Positions 1 to 11,200 of a stretch of 64,000 nucleotides of DNA are shown one piece after another (position 1 is the first letter of the stretch; each line of letters starts with the position of its first letter). This DNA is from Hyalella azteca (lineage: Eukaryota; Arthropoda; Malacostraca; Amphipoda; Hyalellidae): positions 328,456 through 392,455 of the forward strand of contig NW_025933422.1 in the NCBI RefSeq assembly GCF_000764305.2. The letters are read 5' to 3'. The translations under genes and the position numbers were made by a program. The notes under the pieces are model-generated. The model saw only the letters and a program-made list of their open reading frames with translations. It was not told the DNA's origin and did no database searches.

Positions 1-976
1 GGGGTAACATTGACCGGTTTGGAAATTAGGTTAAAATTACCATATATAAGACTCTGTAGAGTCTGAAACACAAAGAAAAAAACATTAATATTGGTACATT
101 AAGTATTTTATGGCAAGATATTTCCAGAGTATCCATCCATATGTAAAGAGTTACATTCATTTACAACATATACCTAAAACTTGTGAAAAAATTGTCAGTA
201 AGAATTAGTATTGGTGAAGGACATGTTATCGTCTAAGTCAGTGCAGAGACCATCTTGCTTGCAACCGCATTGGCTCTATGTTCTGTAGCAAAGGGAATGC
301 CAAGAGCTTGGACTGCAGTAAAAGTCAGGGAAAGCATCAAGTGGTGAACCATAGCCTCATAGGTACGTTAGACTGAAAAACATGGCTTAAATCATAATAC
401 TGCTAACCACTAAATGGTAACAAACATATTTACTAAGTGCTGTAGAAATTTACCTTAAGCGGGCATATGACCAAAGATAGTCACTTCCATTTCTAAGCAT
501 TGGCGGGTGTATGCTCATATATGATCACACTAATTTTTGCCATCATAATCAGTTGATAAAGCAAGTTTTTAACTATGATGCTAGCAACTATCATAGCCTA
601 AACTATAGCTTTGTGGGCTAGAGCTGCTAAAGTGAAAATGATGAGAGCCTGAAATGCCATTTTGCCATTTCTCCAGTGTACTTAGTTTTTAATTCAGCTC
701 AATCAGACGTAAAAGCGCGTCAGAGCGCTACGTCATACATGATGTAACTCGTACACAATCTATGATTGGTTGGAGCTTGTTGGCAGGCTGCCCAAGCATT
801 GTGGTTGATGTGGGGGGCCTTTTTTTACTCCTATTTTAATTACCAAATATGGTAACTTACCCGCAAAAGGGTTAACTAGGCATTAAGTATACTTGTATTT
901 GCTGATTTCAAGTGGTAAATAAATTAATAGATGATTAAGTTAAGAGACAGTTTTTGACATATAAAAACTAATTCTG

Positions 977-1122
977 ACACAGCTTGGAATTAGACACACA
1001 CAGCTCGTTCCGAGCTATGTGCAAAAATTAAAATTTTCTTAATTAAAAGCTTAATAGCTCATAATTAAAGGCCTAATTAAGTAGTGTTCAATATTCAATA
1101 GTGTTCTAATTCCAAGCTGTGT
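977..1122. repeat. 18-bp inverted repeat arms
   Basis: ACACAGCTTGGAATTAGA at 977-994 is the exact reverse complement of 1105-1122, with a 110-bp AT-rich interior. It may be the ends of a small decayed transposon. Confidence 0.55.
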
Positions 1123-1230
1123 TGTATTCCAATGCAGCTCACACAGCACTCAGAATTCGAAGACAAGAGTGTCCAAATTACGAATTAGTAGAGTTTGAAG
1201 TGCAGCTGGAATTAGTCTCACAAAATGCTT

Positions 1231-1304
1231 AATTTAGTCACACACAGCATCAAAATATATGGATTTGTAATTTAGTCACACACAGCATCAAAATATATGG
1301 ATTT
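1231..1304 (+). repeat. tandem duplication of a 38-bp unit
   Basis: AATTTAGTCACACACAGCAT and the following bases occur twice, starting at 1231 and 1269. Confidence 0.85.
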
Positions 1305-1731
1305 GGTATGTTTGCCTTCTAAAAGCTTTTAAATAAATATGGCAACATTTTGTCACGTTTCATTGTTGCTGGCACGTAGTGCCGCTAGTGCGGTGTTCTG
1401 AGAGTGACATGAAGCAAACAGAACTTGAGTTGCGCATATGGTGATTTTTTATAGCCAATCATTTTTTGCTACGTCCTTAATGTGTTGGAATATACCTCAT
1501 TTACCCTGGTCAGACCCAAAACCACACATTTTTGAGTGGTGATGTAGGCTAATCAGTTGAGTTCTAGGAATTACTAAGATATCATGTGTTGTCTGCATCT
1601 GAAATGAAAATCTAGTATCAAATTTTTAGATCAAATATGTTACCATGTTATGTACCATCAAGGCATCAACTGGGGTGACTTCAGCCACCTCTACCACAGA
1701 AATAAATGGCAGCAAAACTAAATACTAAATG

Positions 1732-2586
1732 CAGAGGTGGGCAGTAGCGCGCCACATGTAGCGGCCGCTACATTTTCAGTCGTGGCAGTGGTGCTACATT
1801 TAAAGCAATGTAACGGTAGCGGTAGGCTGGTAGTTCCCGCCACATATTTAAGTAGCTATATCTAGTTTTGCCGCTACTGCTACATTTATAGATAAAGCCT
1901 TCAGATTTTGCTTAATAGTATTAAATTAAAAACCAGCATAGCCTACATACATTACAAAAGATTTCGGTGTAATGTTGTCAACCTCAGCCAACATGTTAGC
2001 TAGTTGTTACTTATAAAGTTGCTACCAGTTACCACTTACAGGTATTTTTTCATGTTTCAGTTTGCTTACAGTTATTTTTACACAGTTATTTTTATGTTTC
2101 ACCTTCCCAACATGGATGTCTACTTTTATCTACCAATCTAAAAAATAATCCACATATAGGCCTATATACAAATAAGACTGATTTTTATATGTATATGTGG
2201 ATAATTTTTGAGATTGGTAGATTACAGTAGACATCCATGTAGGGAATGTAAAACATAAAAATAACTGCAACTTTTATTTACTGTATCTAACTCGTACTAG
2301 TTCGGTTAGGTTAATAGCAATAAAGTTGCATTGATATGTTTTGAAAATGTTTTATTATCATTAAATGTTTGAGTAAATCCCAATAGCAAAACAATAAATA
2401 GAGATTTCCTATAATTTTGGCCATAGTAGTGGCTAATGTAGCAGCACTACATTTTACTGTAGCAGTAGTGGTAGCACTTGCTACAATCTAGTGGGTGTAG
2501 CGGTCGCAGTAGCGCCCACTACATTAAGAGCATGTAGCGGTAGCGGTAGCAGCTGCTACAATCCAAAGTAGAGCTGCCCAGCTCTG
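1732..2586. mobile_element. non-autonomous hAT-family DNA transposon with perfect 8-bp target duplication
   Basis: The left end CAGAGGTGGGCAG and the right end (reverse complement CAGAGCTGGGCAG) are hAT-type terminal inverted repeats. The 855-bp element is flanked by ACTAAATG at 1724-1731 and again at 2587-2594, the 8-bp duplication expected of hAT insertion. Both subterminal regions are full of GTAGCGGTAGC/TGTAGCAGC motifs, typical of hAT transposase-binding arrays. No transposase frame is present, so it must have been moved in trans. Confidence 0.85.
2085..2265. repeat. 74-bp-arm inverted repeat inside the hAT element
   Basis: Positions 2085-2158 and 2192-2265 are near-complete reverse complements (about 10 mismatches by eye), with a 33-bp spacer. 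It would form a long hairpin and may itself be a nested foldback element. Confidence 0.75.
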
Positions 2587-5504
2587 ACTAAATGTTGGCC
2601 AAAGTGACTGGGGTGACTTTGGCCACTGAGGTGACTTTGACCAATGTTTATTATTTTGTATTGCTGACATTTGTTTCTGTTGTAGTGGTGGTCGTTGTCA
2701 CCCCTGGTGGCTGAAGTCACCCCAGTTGACAGTATGTGAATGAATCCATTATTCCACTCCTTTAGGCTGTGAATATCATAGCAAGGCCATGAGCAGTGAA
2801 CTCATTTGCACAGCTGCACTCACACGTTATCTGTAATCTCTAATATTACCATAGAACATGGTGAAATTGTAGGAATTGGTTGTTCATTTAAATCCACCAG
2901 GATCCCTGTTGCGAAATTGGGCCAACTCGAGCCGGCCTACTACTTGAGGACCGGCTGCTACTGGCCCTCCCGCTACTATTGGAGTGAGCGCCCTACTATT
3001 TTTAGCCACCGCGCTCCTCAATTACATAGGAAGATGGTCATTTAGAAAGCATTTAGAATACCACCATGCAGTGAGGCATAGAAAAAACAACAGGGACATT
3101 TATCTTCACTTTAGAGGCAATTGAATATGTGATAATGCATTGATTACATTTATGTTGAAAAAATAATTCAGTTTTAATGTTATTTCATATTCCATAGTGG
3201 CAAAACAGAGAGTTTTTAAACTCTTCGAGTTCAATTTTGAGTCCTACGAGTAGACCAGTAAAGTATCATGGACACCAGCATTATCATACATGAGATTTTG
3301 GGTTTAACCCTTTAGCGGGCAAGCATTGATATATCCAGAAATTAAAATTTCAGAAACCATATCAAGAAAGTAAGAAGTAGTATACAAAATATTTATTCTT
3401 ATGTATTTCTGAAAATTTTGAGTATTAAAGGTTTAAATCACGCTTGATGAATTCATTAAATGCAGACAGCGCACATAATTTTTCTTGATAAAGAAAATAT
3501 AGTTTATGCAAATGAAAAATTAGTAACATTACAATTTTATTTAATTCAATTCAATCAAGTTACTGGAAATAAGAAAATATATATTAATACTCCCACCTTA
3601 AGAAAAAATGCGGAAAGAGCATCAATTCCATCGTCCAAGTCAAAACTTTCATTTAAATGCTCATATTTTAATTGTGGACATTGCAGGTGGTGATACTATT
3701 CTTAACATTATCGCTGCAAAATTTCATACATACTGAAATTTCATCATATTAGAGCCATGATATTTCAGATAAATGTAGGACATTGGCAAACTGGCCTCCT
3801 GGCAAACCCTTTGTGCAAAATGCATTTTTATTAATGATTGCATAGAGGTATTTAGGATTGCAAAATTGCTAATCAACAAACAAACAAATTACTCAACTAA
3901 CTTCCTAAAATCCAATGGCGATAAAGTGATTTTTTTTATTTGGAGTTTGGAATCATTTGGGCTCATAGTGGCAAACAAGAGATGTTTTTAGTGCATTTTC
4001 TCATTTATGAAAAAAATGCACAGTAGCGGTAGCAGCTGCTACAATCCAAAGTAGAGCTGCCCAGCTCTGACTAAATGTTGGCCAAAGTGACTGGGGTGAC
4101 TTTGGCCACTGAGGTGACTTTGACCAATGTTTATTATTTTGTATTGCTGACATTTGTTTCTGTTGTAGTGGTGGTCGTTGTCACCCCTGGTGGCTGAAGT
4201 CACCCCAGTTGACAGTATGTGAATGAATCCATTATTCCACTCCTTTAGGCTGTGAATATCATAGCAAGGCCATGAGCAGTGAACTCATTTGCACAGCTGC
4301 ACTCACACGTTATCTGTAATCTCTAATATTACCATAGAACATGGTGAAATTGTAGGAATTGGTTGTTCATTTAAATCCACCAGGATCCCTGTTGCGAAAT
4401 TGGGCCAACTCGAGCCGGCCTACTACTTGAGGACCGGCTGCTACTGGCCCTCCCGCTACTATTGGAGTGAGCGCCCTACTATTTTTAGCCACCGCGCTCC
4501 TCAATTACATAGGATGATGGTCATTTAGAAAGCATTTAGAATACCACCATGCAGTGAGGCATAGAAAAAACAACAGGGACATTTATCTTCACTTTAGAGG
4601 CAATTGAATATGTGATAATGCATTGATTACATTTATGTTGAAAAAATAATTCAGTTTTAATGTTATTTCATATTCCATAGTGGCAAAACAGAGAGTTTTT
4701 AAACTCTTCGAGTTCAATTTTGAGTCCTACGAGTAGACCAGTAAAGTATCATGGACACCAGCATTATCATACATGAGATTTTGGGTTTAACCCTTTAGCG
4801 GGCAAGCATTGATATATCCAGAAATTAAAATTTCAGAAACCATATCAAGAAAGTAAGAAGTAGTATACAAAATATTTATTCTTATGTATTTCTGAAAATT
4901 TTGAGTATTAAAGGTTTAAATCACGCTTGATGAATTCATTAAATGCAGACAGCGCACATAATTTTTCTTGATAAAGAAAATATAGTTTATGCAAATGAAA
5001 AATTAGTAACATTACAATTTTATTTAATTCAATTCAATCAAGTTACTGGAAATAAGAAAATATATATTAATACTCCCACCTTAAGAAAAAATGCGGAAAG
5101 AGCATCAATTCCATCGTCCAAGTCAAAACTTTCATTTAAATGCTCATATTTTAATTGTGGACATTGCAGGTGGTGATGCTATTCTTAACATTATCGCTGC
5201 AAAATTTCATACATACTGAAATTTCATCATATTAGAGCCATGATATTTCAGATAAATGTAGGACATTGGCAAACTGGCCTCCTGGCAAACCCTTTGTGCA
5301 AAATGCATTTTTATTAATGATTGCATAGAGGTATTTAGGATTGCAAAATTGCTAATCGACAAACAAACAAATTACTCAACTAACTTCCTAAAATCCAATG
5401 GCGATAAAGTGATTTTTTTTATTTGGAGTTTGGAATCATTTGGGCTCATAGTGGCAAACAAGAGATGTTTTTAGTGCATTTTCTCATTTATGAAAAAAAT
5501 GCAC
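2540..5504. repeat. tandem duplication, two near-identical 1483-bp copies
   Basis: Copy 1 is 2540-4021 and copy 2 is 4023-5504. Reading them side by side I find only about three substitutions (near 3032, 3697 and 3879). The left breakpoint lies in the right end of the hAT element and the right breakpoint lies inside a dispersed repeat (the GCATTTTCTC element at 5468). Each copy contains two short frames (79 and 77 codons) that look like chance. No gene is seen in the unit. Confidence 0.93.
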
Positions 5505-5620
5505 GATTGTGCTTGCCCTGTCTGTCTGTCCGTCTGTCCATCCGTGACCTCAAGTTTTCGTCGATGAGAAAATGCGCTTTCTGTCACTCACTGCAGTGAG
5601 TACTGAGTTATATTTTTAAA
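5468..5620 (+). mobile_element. dispersed repeat with GCATTTTCTC inverted ends and 16-bp palindrome, copy A
   Basis: The element runs from TTTTAGTGCATTTTCTC through a (GTCT/GTCC)n stretch to GAGAAAATGCG, then the perfect palindrome ACTCACTGCAGTGAGT and ACTGAGTTATA. Related copies lie at 16471 (+), 54743 (-) and 59163 (-). It has no coding capacity; whether it is a MITE or a SINE-like body is unclear. Confidence 0.7.
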
Positions 5621-5629
5621 ACTAGTTCA

Positions 5630-8223
5630 ATTTTATTTGCTATTCTATTTCAAAATTCACTTGAGAGGAGCGTCTGGGGTAAAATTTATCTCAGCTATTT
5701 ACGGACGGATCACTCTGAAACTTGGTACACATATGTAAAACATAAATCAAAGACTTTTTTTGTTCATGTGAATTTTCCGAAAAAAGGAAAGAAAACATGA
5801 AATTCTTAGAAAACAGCCAAAAAAGAGAAAACAGCCAAAAAAGGGGTACTGTAGAAATCTATCTCCTCCTAGGATTTTCAAGCTACAACATTGAGACACA
5901 TATCATTCGATATGTAAAGACATTATCTAAAAACGTAACTACCACTTTTTTGAATTTCTCATTTTTGTGGGTGTGGGAGCATTTTCCCCCAAATTTAAAA
6001 AAAAAATTCGATTTTCCCTATTCCCCCCTCCCCCTTTTCAAAATATTCCAAAACTATAACAAACTTGAAAAAAAGCCCTTGTTACGTTTGTAGATCTTTT
6101 ATTTGCAAATCAAATGGTATATCTCTCATTGCTGTAACTTCAAAACTCTGGGAGCCTGAGGAGATAGCTTTGCAGTGACAATAAGTGTGAATGTTCAGGA
6201 GAGTGTGACAAAGTCCCATGTGCATCGGAATGGGCACTCAATGTAGCAAGGATACAAAACTAAGCGTTACTGCAGCTTGATTCCAGTCAAGGATGGTGGG
6301 AGCAATGACATGCAACCCTTCCCTTACAACTGCAGGCAGGTTACTGAAGCACATCTTATGTGGACTAGCTATTTATTTTATGCATGCTACCGGGAATTAT
6401 CACCCACCTAAAATGTGAAAGAACTCCCCTGACCACCCCCATTTTGCAAGCTGTCGTGAACGCAGAAATCAACGTACAGAGATGATTTTGGTACCGTTGG
6501 ATAGAGCAAATGTCAGCTTTAAGACGAGACTAAAAACCGGAAAAGCCATAATTAAAAATTTTATCCCAGATGCTCCCCTTAATATATAAGCATTATAATG
6601 TTGATCTCTAGTCCATGATATTTTTAAATTTACTGGTCCACTCATAGGACTTGAAATGAAAGCCTAAAAAGTGTCTCCTTTGCCACTATGCATTTGTAGC
6701 TCTAAGTTACAGCTTGATCTTGAATTTTTTTTACCAATTACCTAGGACATAATTCATCCGTCAGGAATCTGGCAGTATAAAAATTAGGGCCATGCTTTAG
6801 CTGCATCTCAGAAAGATGTATTCTAAACCGTGGGCCTGGTTGTGGTCATATCAGATAGCCTGCAAAAGCAATGTAATTCTGACTCATTTTTGTTAAGAAC
6901 AAGGAGATTGCATTGTTATGTGCTAAATTGCCTTCTAAGTAGGATTTTTGGTATAAGGTTGATGATATTGTGCAAAACTCGTTACTTACTGTTTGGATAT
7001 TAAGTTACAGTTTTCAAAATGATTTCATGTCCTGAAAACTGAACTTATGTCTGCAAAGCTACACTTGTAGCGCAGCTCTAAAGCTACATTTGTAGCATGG
7101 AGAGCTGCTTTTTACCAGACAAGGGCTTGGGTGATTCAGGTATACAGAAATTTAAAAAAGAATCCTCAAAGGAACTTATTCATAAAAATAAATATTTTTT
7201 ATGTTCCAAACTAAATTGATGTAATATATTATTTTCCAATGATGATTTCTCATAGGTCCTGATATTTTGTTACTTCCTTGTTCTATGCTGTCAAATACCT
7301 GGTATTATTTGGCAACTTTGAAAAGCAAACTTATGGGATGACAGTGACACTAAGTGTACTGTCTAAAAATTATTTTGTCAAGTCTAGTCCATATAAAGTC
7401 AGACTCTATTCTATTTCTATGCTAAAAGTCTATGAAGAACAATATTCTTCAGGCAAGGGCATGGTAGCCAAAAATATGCAGTTGAAGTGATGTTAGGACC
7501 AAGGGCTGGTCATGGCCATCCTAACACGGAAGCTCCTATTTTATACTGATCTGCTTGTGACAGAGATCTAAAACTTCTGTGATGGCAAGTCTTAATAGAG
7601 CTCCTAACAGTTCTTGCCTGTTGTGAAGTTGATCCCCAAGCATCAATGACTTCAAATAACCAATAATAACATTTGCGCAATAACTTCGGGTAAATTGGAA
7701 GTCTTAGTGAAATATTTGCTATATGGGTAACCTTCATATCATACTGATTAATCAGGAGTATGCTAGAGACAATTACAAAAATTATCAGGCCAAATATTTA
7801 ACAGAAATTTTGAAACTTGACATTGCCAAATGAAAGCATGATCTGGATAAAGTAGAAAGATGTTCAAAACGGTCTTCTTTGGGGGAATTTCTGTTCAATA
7901 CACTAGCTTTAACGATCGGAAACTATTATGGCTTGTACAATTGTACAAGTTGTGTACAGATTTTCTTGTCAATTCCACTGTGTGTTGGTCTGCCTTAGCA
8001 TTCCTTTACCTGTAAACATTTTGTGACAAATGTTCATATATATTTATTTTATGGCATTAAAGACAATTTGGCAGTTGTTTGAAATGCTATGTTTTGATCA
8101 GCATTTCATCATTTTAGAAAGTTGAAATGCCATATACATGGAAGTATGCAGAAATTTATTTGAGACTTGGAGGAACTAAAGACCTAAATCATGATGGAAT
8201 GCTCATTGTGCCTCTGTTCCCAG
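5630..8223. other. AT-rich stretch without supported gene
   Basis: It holds short chance frames only. The start (about 5640-5770) continues as typical transposon-derived sequence. Within this stretch or further left should lie the missing first coding exon of MED26, but I could not pick one out. Confidence 0.4.
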
Positions 8224-8298
8224 GTTATCGACATGGGCACTCTGTTGGCCATCATTGCTGAGTTGGCGAAGACTCCTATCACACGAGACATTCTTGAG
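8224..8298 (+). CDS. MED26: MED26 exon: first half of the TFIIS N-terminal domain
   Basis: This 75-bp, phase-0 exon is preceded by a pyrimidine-rich tract ending CCCAG and followed by GTGAGC. It encodes VIDMGTLLAIIAELAKTPIT then RDILE, which corresponds to helices of the TFIIS N-terminal fold. The incoming phase implies an upstream coding exon that I could not find between 1 and 8223. Confidence 0.9.
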
Positions 8299-11200
8299 GT
8301 GAGCAATTGCTTTGAGTCAAAAGTCTCAATTGCCAACAGCAACAATGGTGCTTGAAAGATGCATGCTTGAATATTTTCTTGTCTCAGTCTCCAGCAGTAA
8401 TAAGTCTATTTTAGTAGCATAAGTATCTTCTATTAGTGTCTGCCATTTTATCATTGGTTGGGTGTATATTGGCTATTTTTGGGTATTTTTTCCTTTTTTT
8501 TTGCATTTAAATTAATATATCTTCAGTCTCTGACAAATGGTAAATTACAGAACATAAGTGGTTGCAAAAACCTAAAATCCCAAATGCTTTTAAGTAACAT
8601 TCAAGGCACCTTGTAGGTATGTTCTATCAAGGTCCTCATTTAGTAACGAGGTAACAACTAGTAAGGGAATGGTTGAAATACAGGTGAGATTTTTTTTAAT
8701 TTATTGTAACAATGGCTAACATATCTGGGGTCTTTAATGATATGCAGACGCATTTCTTTTGATTAGGAATTTATATTTACTAAACTGATCAAACTTTCAT
8801 GTATAATGGTAGTCTAGTGAAATAACTAGTATGAGCATATCTTCTATTGAAATGTGATAAGATGACCTAGCACACAAGTAACCATCAGAAAACTATGAAC
8901 AAATAACGTGGCAAATATACTATTTGGCGTGCAATTTGATGAGTAACAGCTACAAAGGTGCAACAGGATTGAAATGCAAGCATCAGCACTATGTCACACA
9001 GATCATATATGCTGAAAGCCCATTAGTAATAAGGAAATACTTCTTTCTTAAGTTAGTGAAAAGGTGTGCAGATTGGCAATTGTGAACTGAATATCTTGCA
9101 GCTGTGATCCATGAATTGTAAACTTGAGTGTAAAGGAAACTTTTTACATGAGTAGATCTAGGAATTGTAATTTTTCTAGTGTAAAAAAATAACTTCTTGC
9201 AAACGTGAATCAAGGAGTGGTAATATGCAAGCATAAAATGATTATCTTGCCTAAAGGATATCAGGAGCAGCAGATGAGTTAGATTTGGAGATATCCAATT
9301 CTCCGCCATTGTCGTGTCACTACTCACCCTCCATAATGCTTTCCTCATGCTCCTTATACAAGTCTCGTGAATAAGAGTTATTGTTAGTTGTCGATGAAGC
9401 TCAGTCAATTTAACCACTGGACTGGGAGTTGAGGTGTAAAATCTTGTGCAGTTAAAATCTCTTCAGTTTCAGCCAACATTTTAACAACTGACACCTGGTT
9501 TGGACCACACTAAAGCACCATGTCTCCACTCATTCACTGAAGTTTTATGATTGATCGCATCATGCATCATATATTTCATAATAAAGATAGGTTTCATGAT
9601 AGCAATGATTCATTTGCTTTACTCGATTACTATTATTTTTCAGCGAACCCGAATAGGCCGAGAGATCAAGTGCATCAGGAGACAAAATGAGGATCCAGAA
9701 CTCAACAAAAGAGCAAAGGTAATCTTTTTATTTTTTTTTTTTAGTATTGCTCTCAATTATAAGGTGGTATGTTCTAAGCAATTATGCCTATTTAATAATT
9801 AGCGTGGAGTCACCTCACAGGCTCACACAGTGAATGATTGCAACAACCTCTTCCCGTTGTGCTGGGCACAGAAGTTCATGTTGATGCTGAAATGCTGTTT
9901 GTCAGTCATGCTTCTTGATATGCTGTCATGCTTGTCATGCTTCTTGAAAAAAAATGCTTTATTGTGAGAATAATAAAATTGTTCTGTGACCTTTTCCATG
10001 TTGAAGTTCATATTTATTCTTCATGCACAAAGTTAGTTATTTACTTAGAGCTCAAAAATGTTAATCATTTTAGGGCTTTACTTGAAAGGTTGTGATTCTT
10101 TATGGTTATTTTTTGAGTCTAAAAACTAAATTACATTTGCACCACTTTTTTCTACTTCAAACAATATGCCATTTATTATGTGAAGAATCATTATTTGTGT
10201 GTATTTGCAGAATTTGGTGCGTGAGTGGCGGCGTATTGTTGAGGCTGAAGAACGCCCATTGTCTCAGCCCTCTGCAGTAGGTCACCCAAGCAATGGGAGT
10301 AACGGTCACATTCTGCCGGCTCCCACGAACACGCCTGTTGCATTGTCCGGTTGTCCTCCAGCCGTGTCAAGTAGTGGTCGTAACTCCCCTGAGATAGAAG
10401 TACTACATAACAACACAGCAGTCACCGCGCCATCGTCACGTTTGCTTGCTAGTGGTAGCAAAGGCCGTGCAAGTGCAACACCTGCGGTCAGTACGCATCA
10501 CCATCAGCGGAACCACACAAAACCTGTGTACCCCCCTCTCTCTCCCGTTACCTCTCGCACCGCCCCGGCATCACCTGCTCTTCCTAGGCCTTCAAGAGGT
10601 CCATCTCGCCACTCTGCACCTACATCTCCTGTTTGTAATTCCCAGAATGGTACGTCTTTCCCCTCTTCACCTAGTGACACCCATGTACACTTGGGGGCTC
10701 CATCTCCAGTATCTCCGGCTTCATCAAGAGCAATGGACAGTGCTATGTCTATGCCCCTGTCCTCTAGACCAGTGGATCCTCATAGAGCTGTGTCGCGGTC
10801 GGGTAATGCATCGTCACACAGACATGTAGCAAATAAGCGCCTTAGAAAATGCAGTGAAGATGATGATGAGGTAACTGAAGTTTTGGAGTTGGACGAGGAG
10901 GGGCCTCCCATCAAACGCCAGCGAGTTACTCCCATGACTAATGGCAATATTGTTGACGTTGAAGATGTCAACAGTGTTGGGAGCAGCGCCAGCAGCTATT
11001 GTGAGGTCATAGAGGATGATATCGTTGTTGAAACTATAACTCCTATTAGTACTCCTAGATGGTCTAATTTAGAGCTAAAAAATCGCCAAAGTGGGGCATC
11101 TTCATCTAATAATTTAAGATTTAGTCTTAGTCCAAATACTAAAGACGTTAAGTCGCCTTCAAGAAGAGGCCGCTCAAATAGCAGCAGTAGAAAAGGTACT

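Larger units (their letters stand above)
1666..2729. mobile_element. foldback MITE with 24-bp perfect terminal inverted repeats, interrupted by a hAT element
   Basis: Positions 1666-1689 (starting TCAACTGGGGTGACTTCAGC) are the exact reverse complement of 2706-2729, and similarity continues inward for tens of bases (AGAAAYAAATGNCAGCAA in both arms). The interior repeats GGGTGACTTTGGCCA-like subunits. With the inner hAT element removed the unit is only about 200 bp. No clear target duplication was found for the outer element. Confidence 0.65.

Noticed and set aside
2806..5176. Repeated short frames of 79 and 77 codons in both duplicated units
   Set aside because: They recur only because the 1483-bp unit is duplicated; no splice, domain or codon evidence.
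8989..9417. 142-codon antisense frame inside a MED26 intron
   Set aside because: Composition like the intron, no domain, no splice or promoter support.
10446..10829. 127-codon frame on + and antisense frames at 10780-11478
   Set aside because: They overlap the MED26 central exon in other frames and follow from its low-complexity composition.
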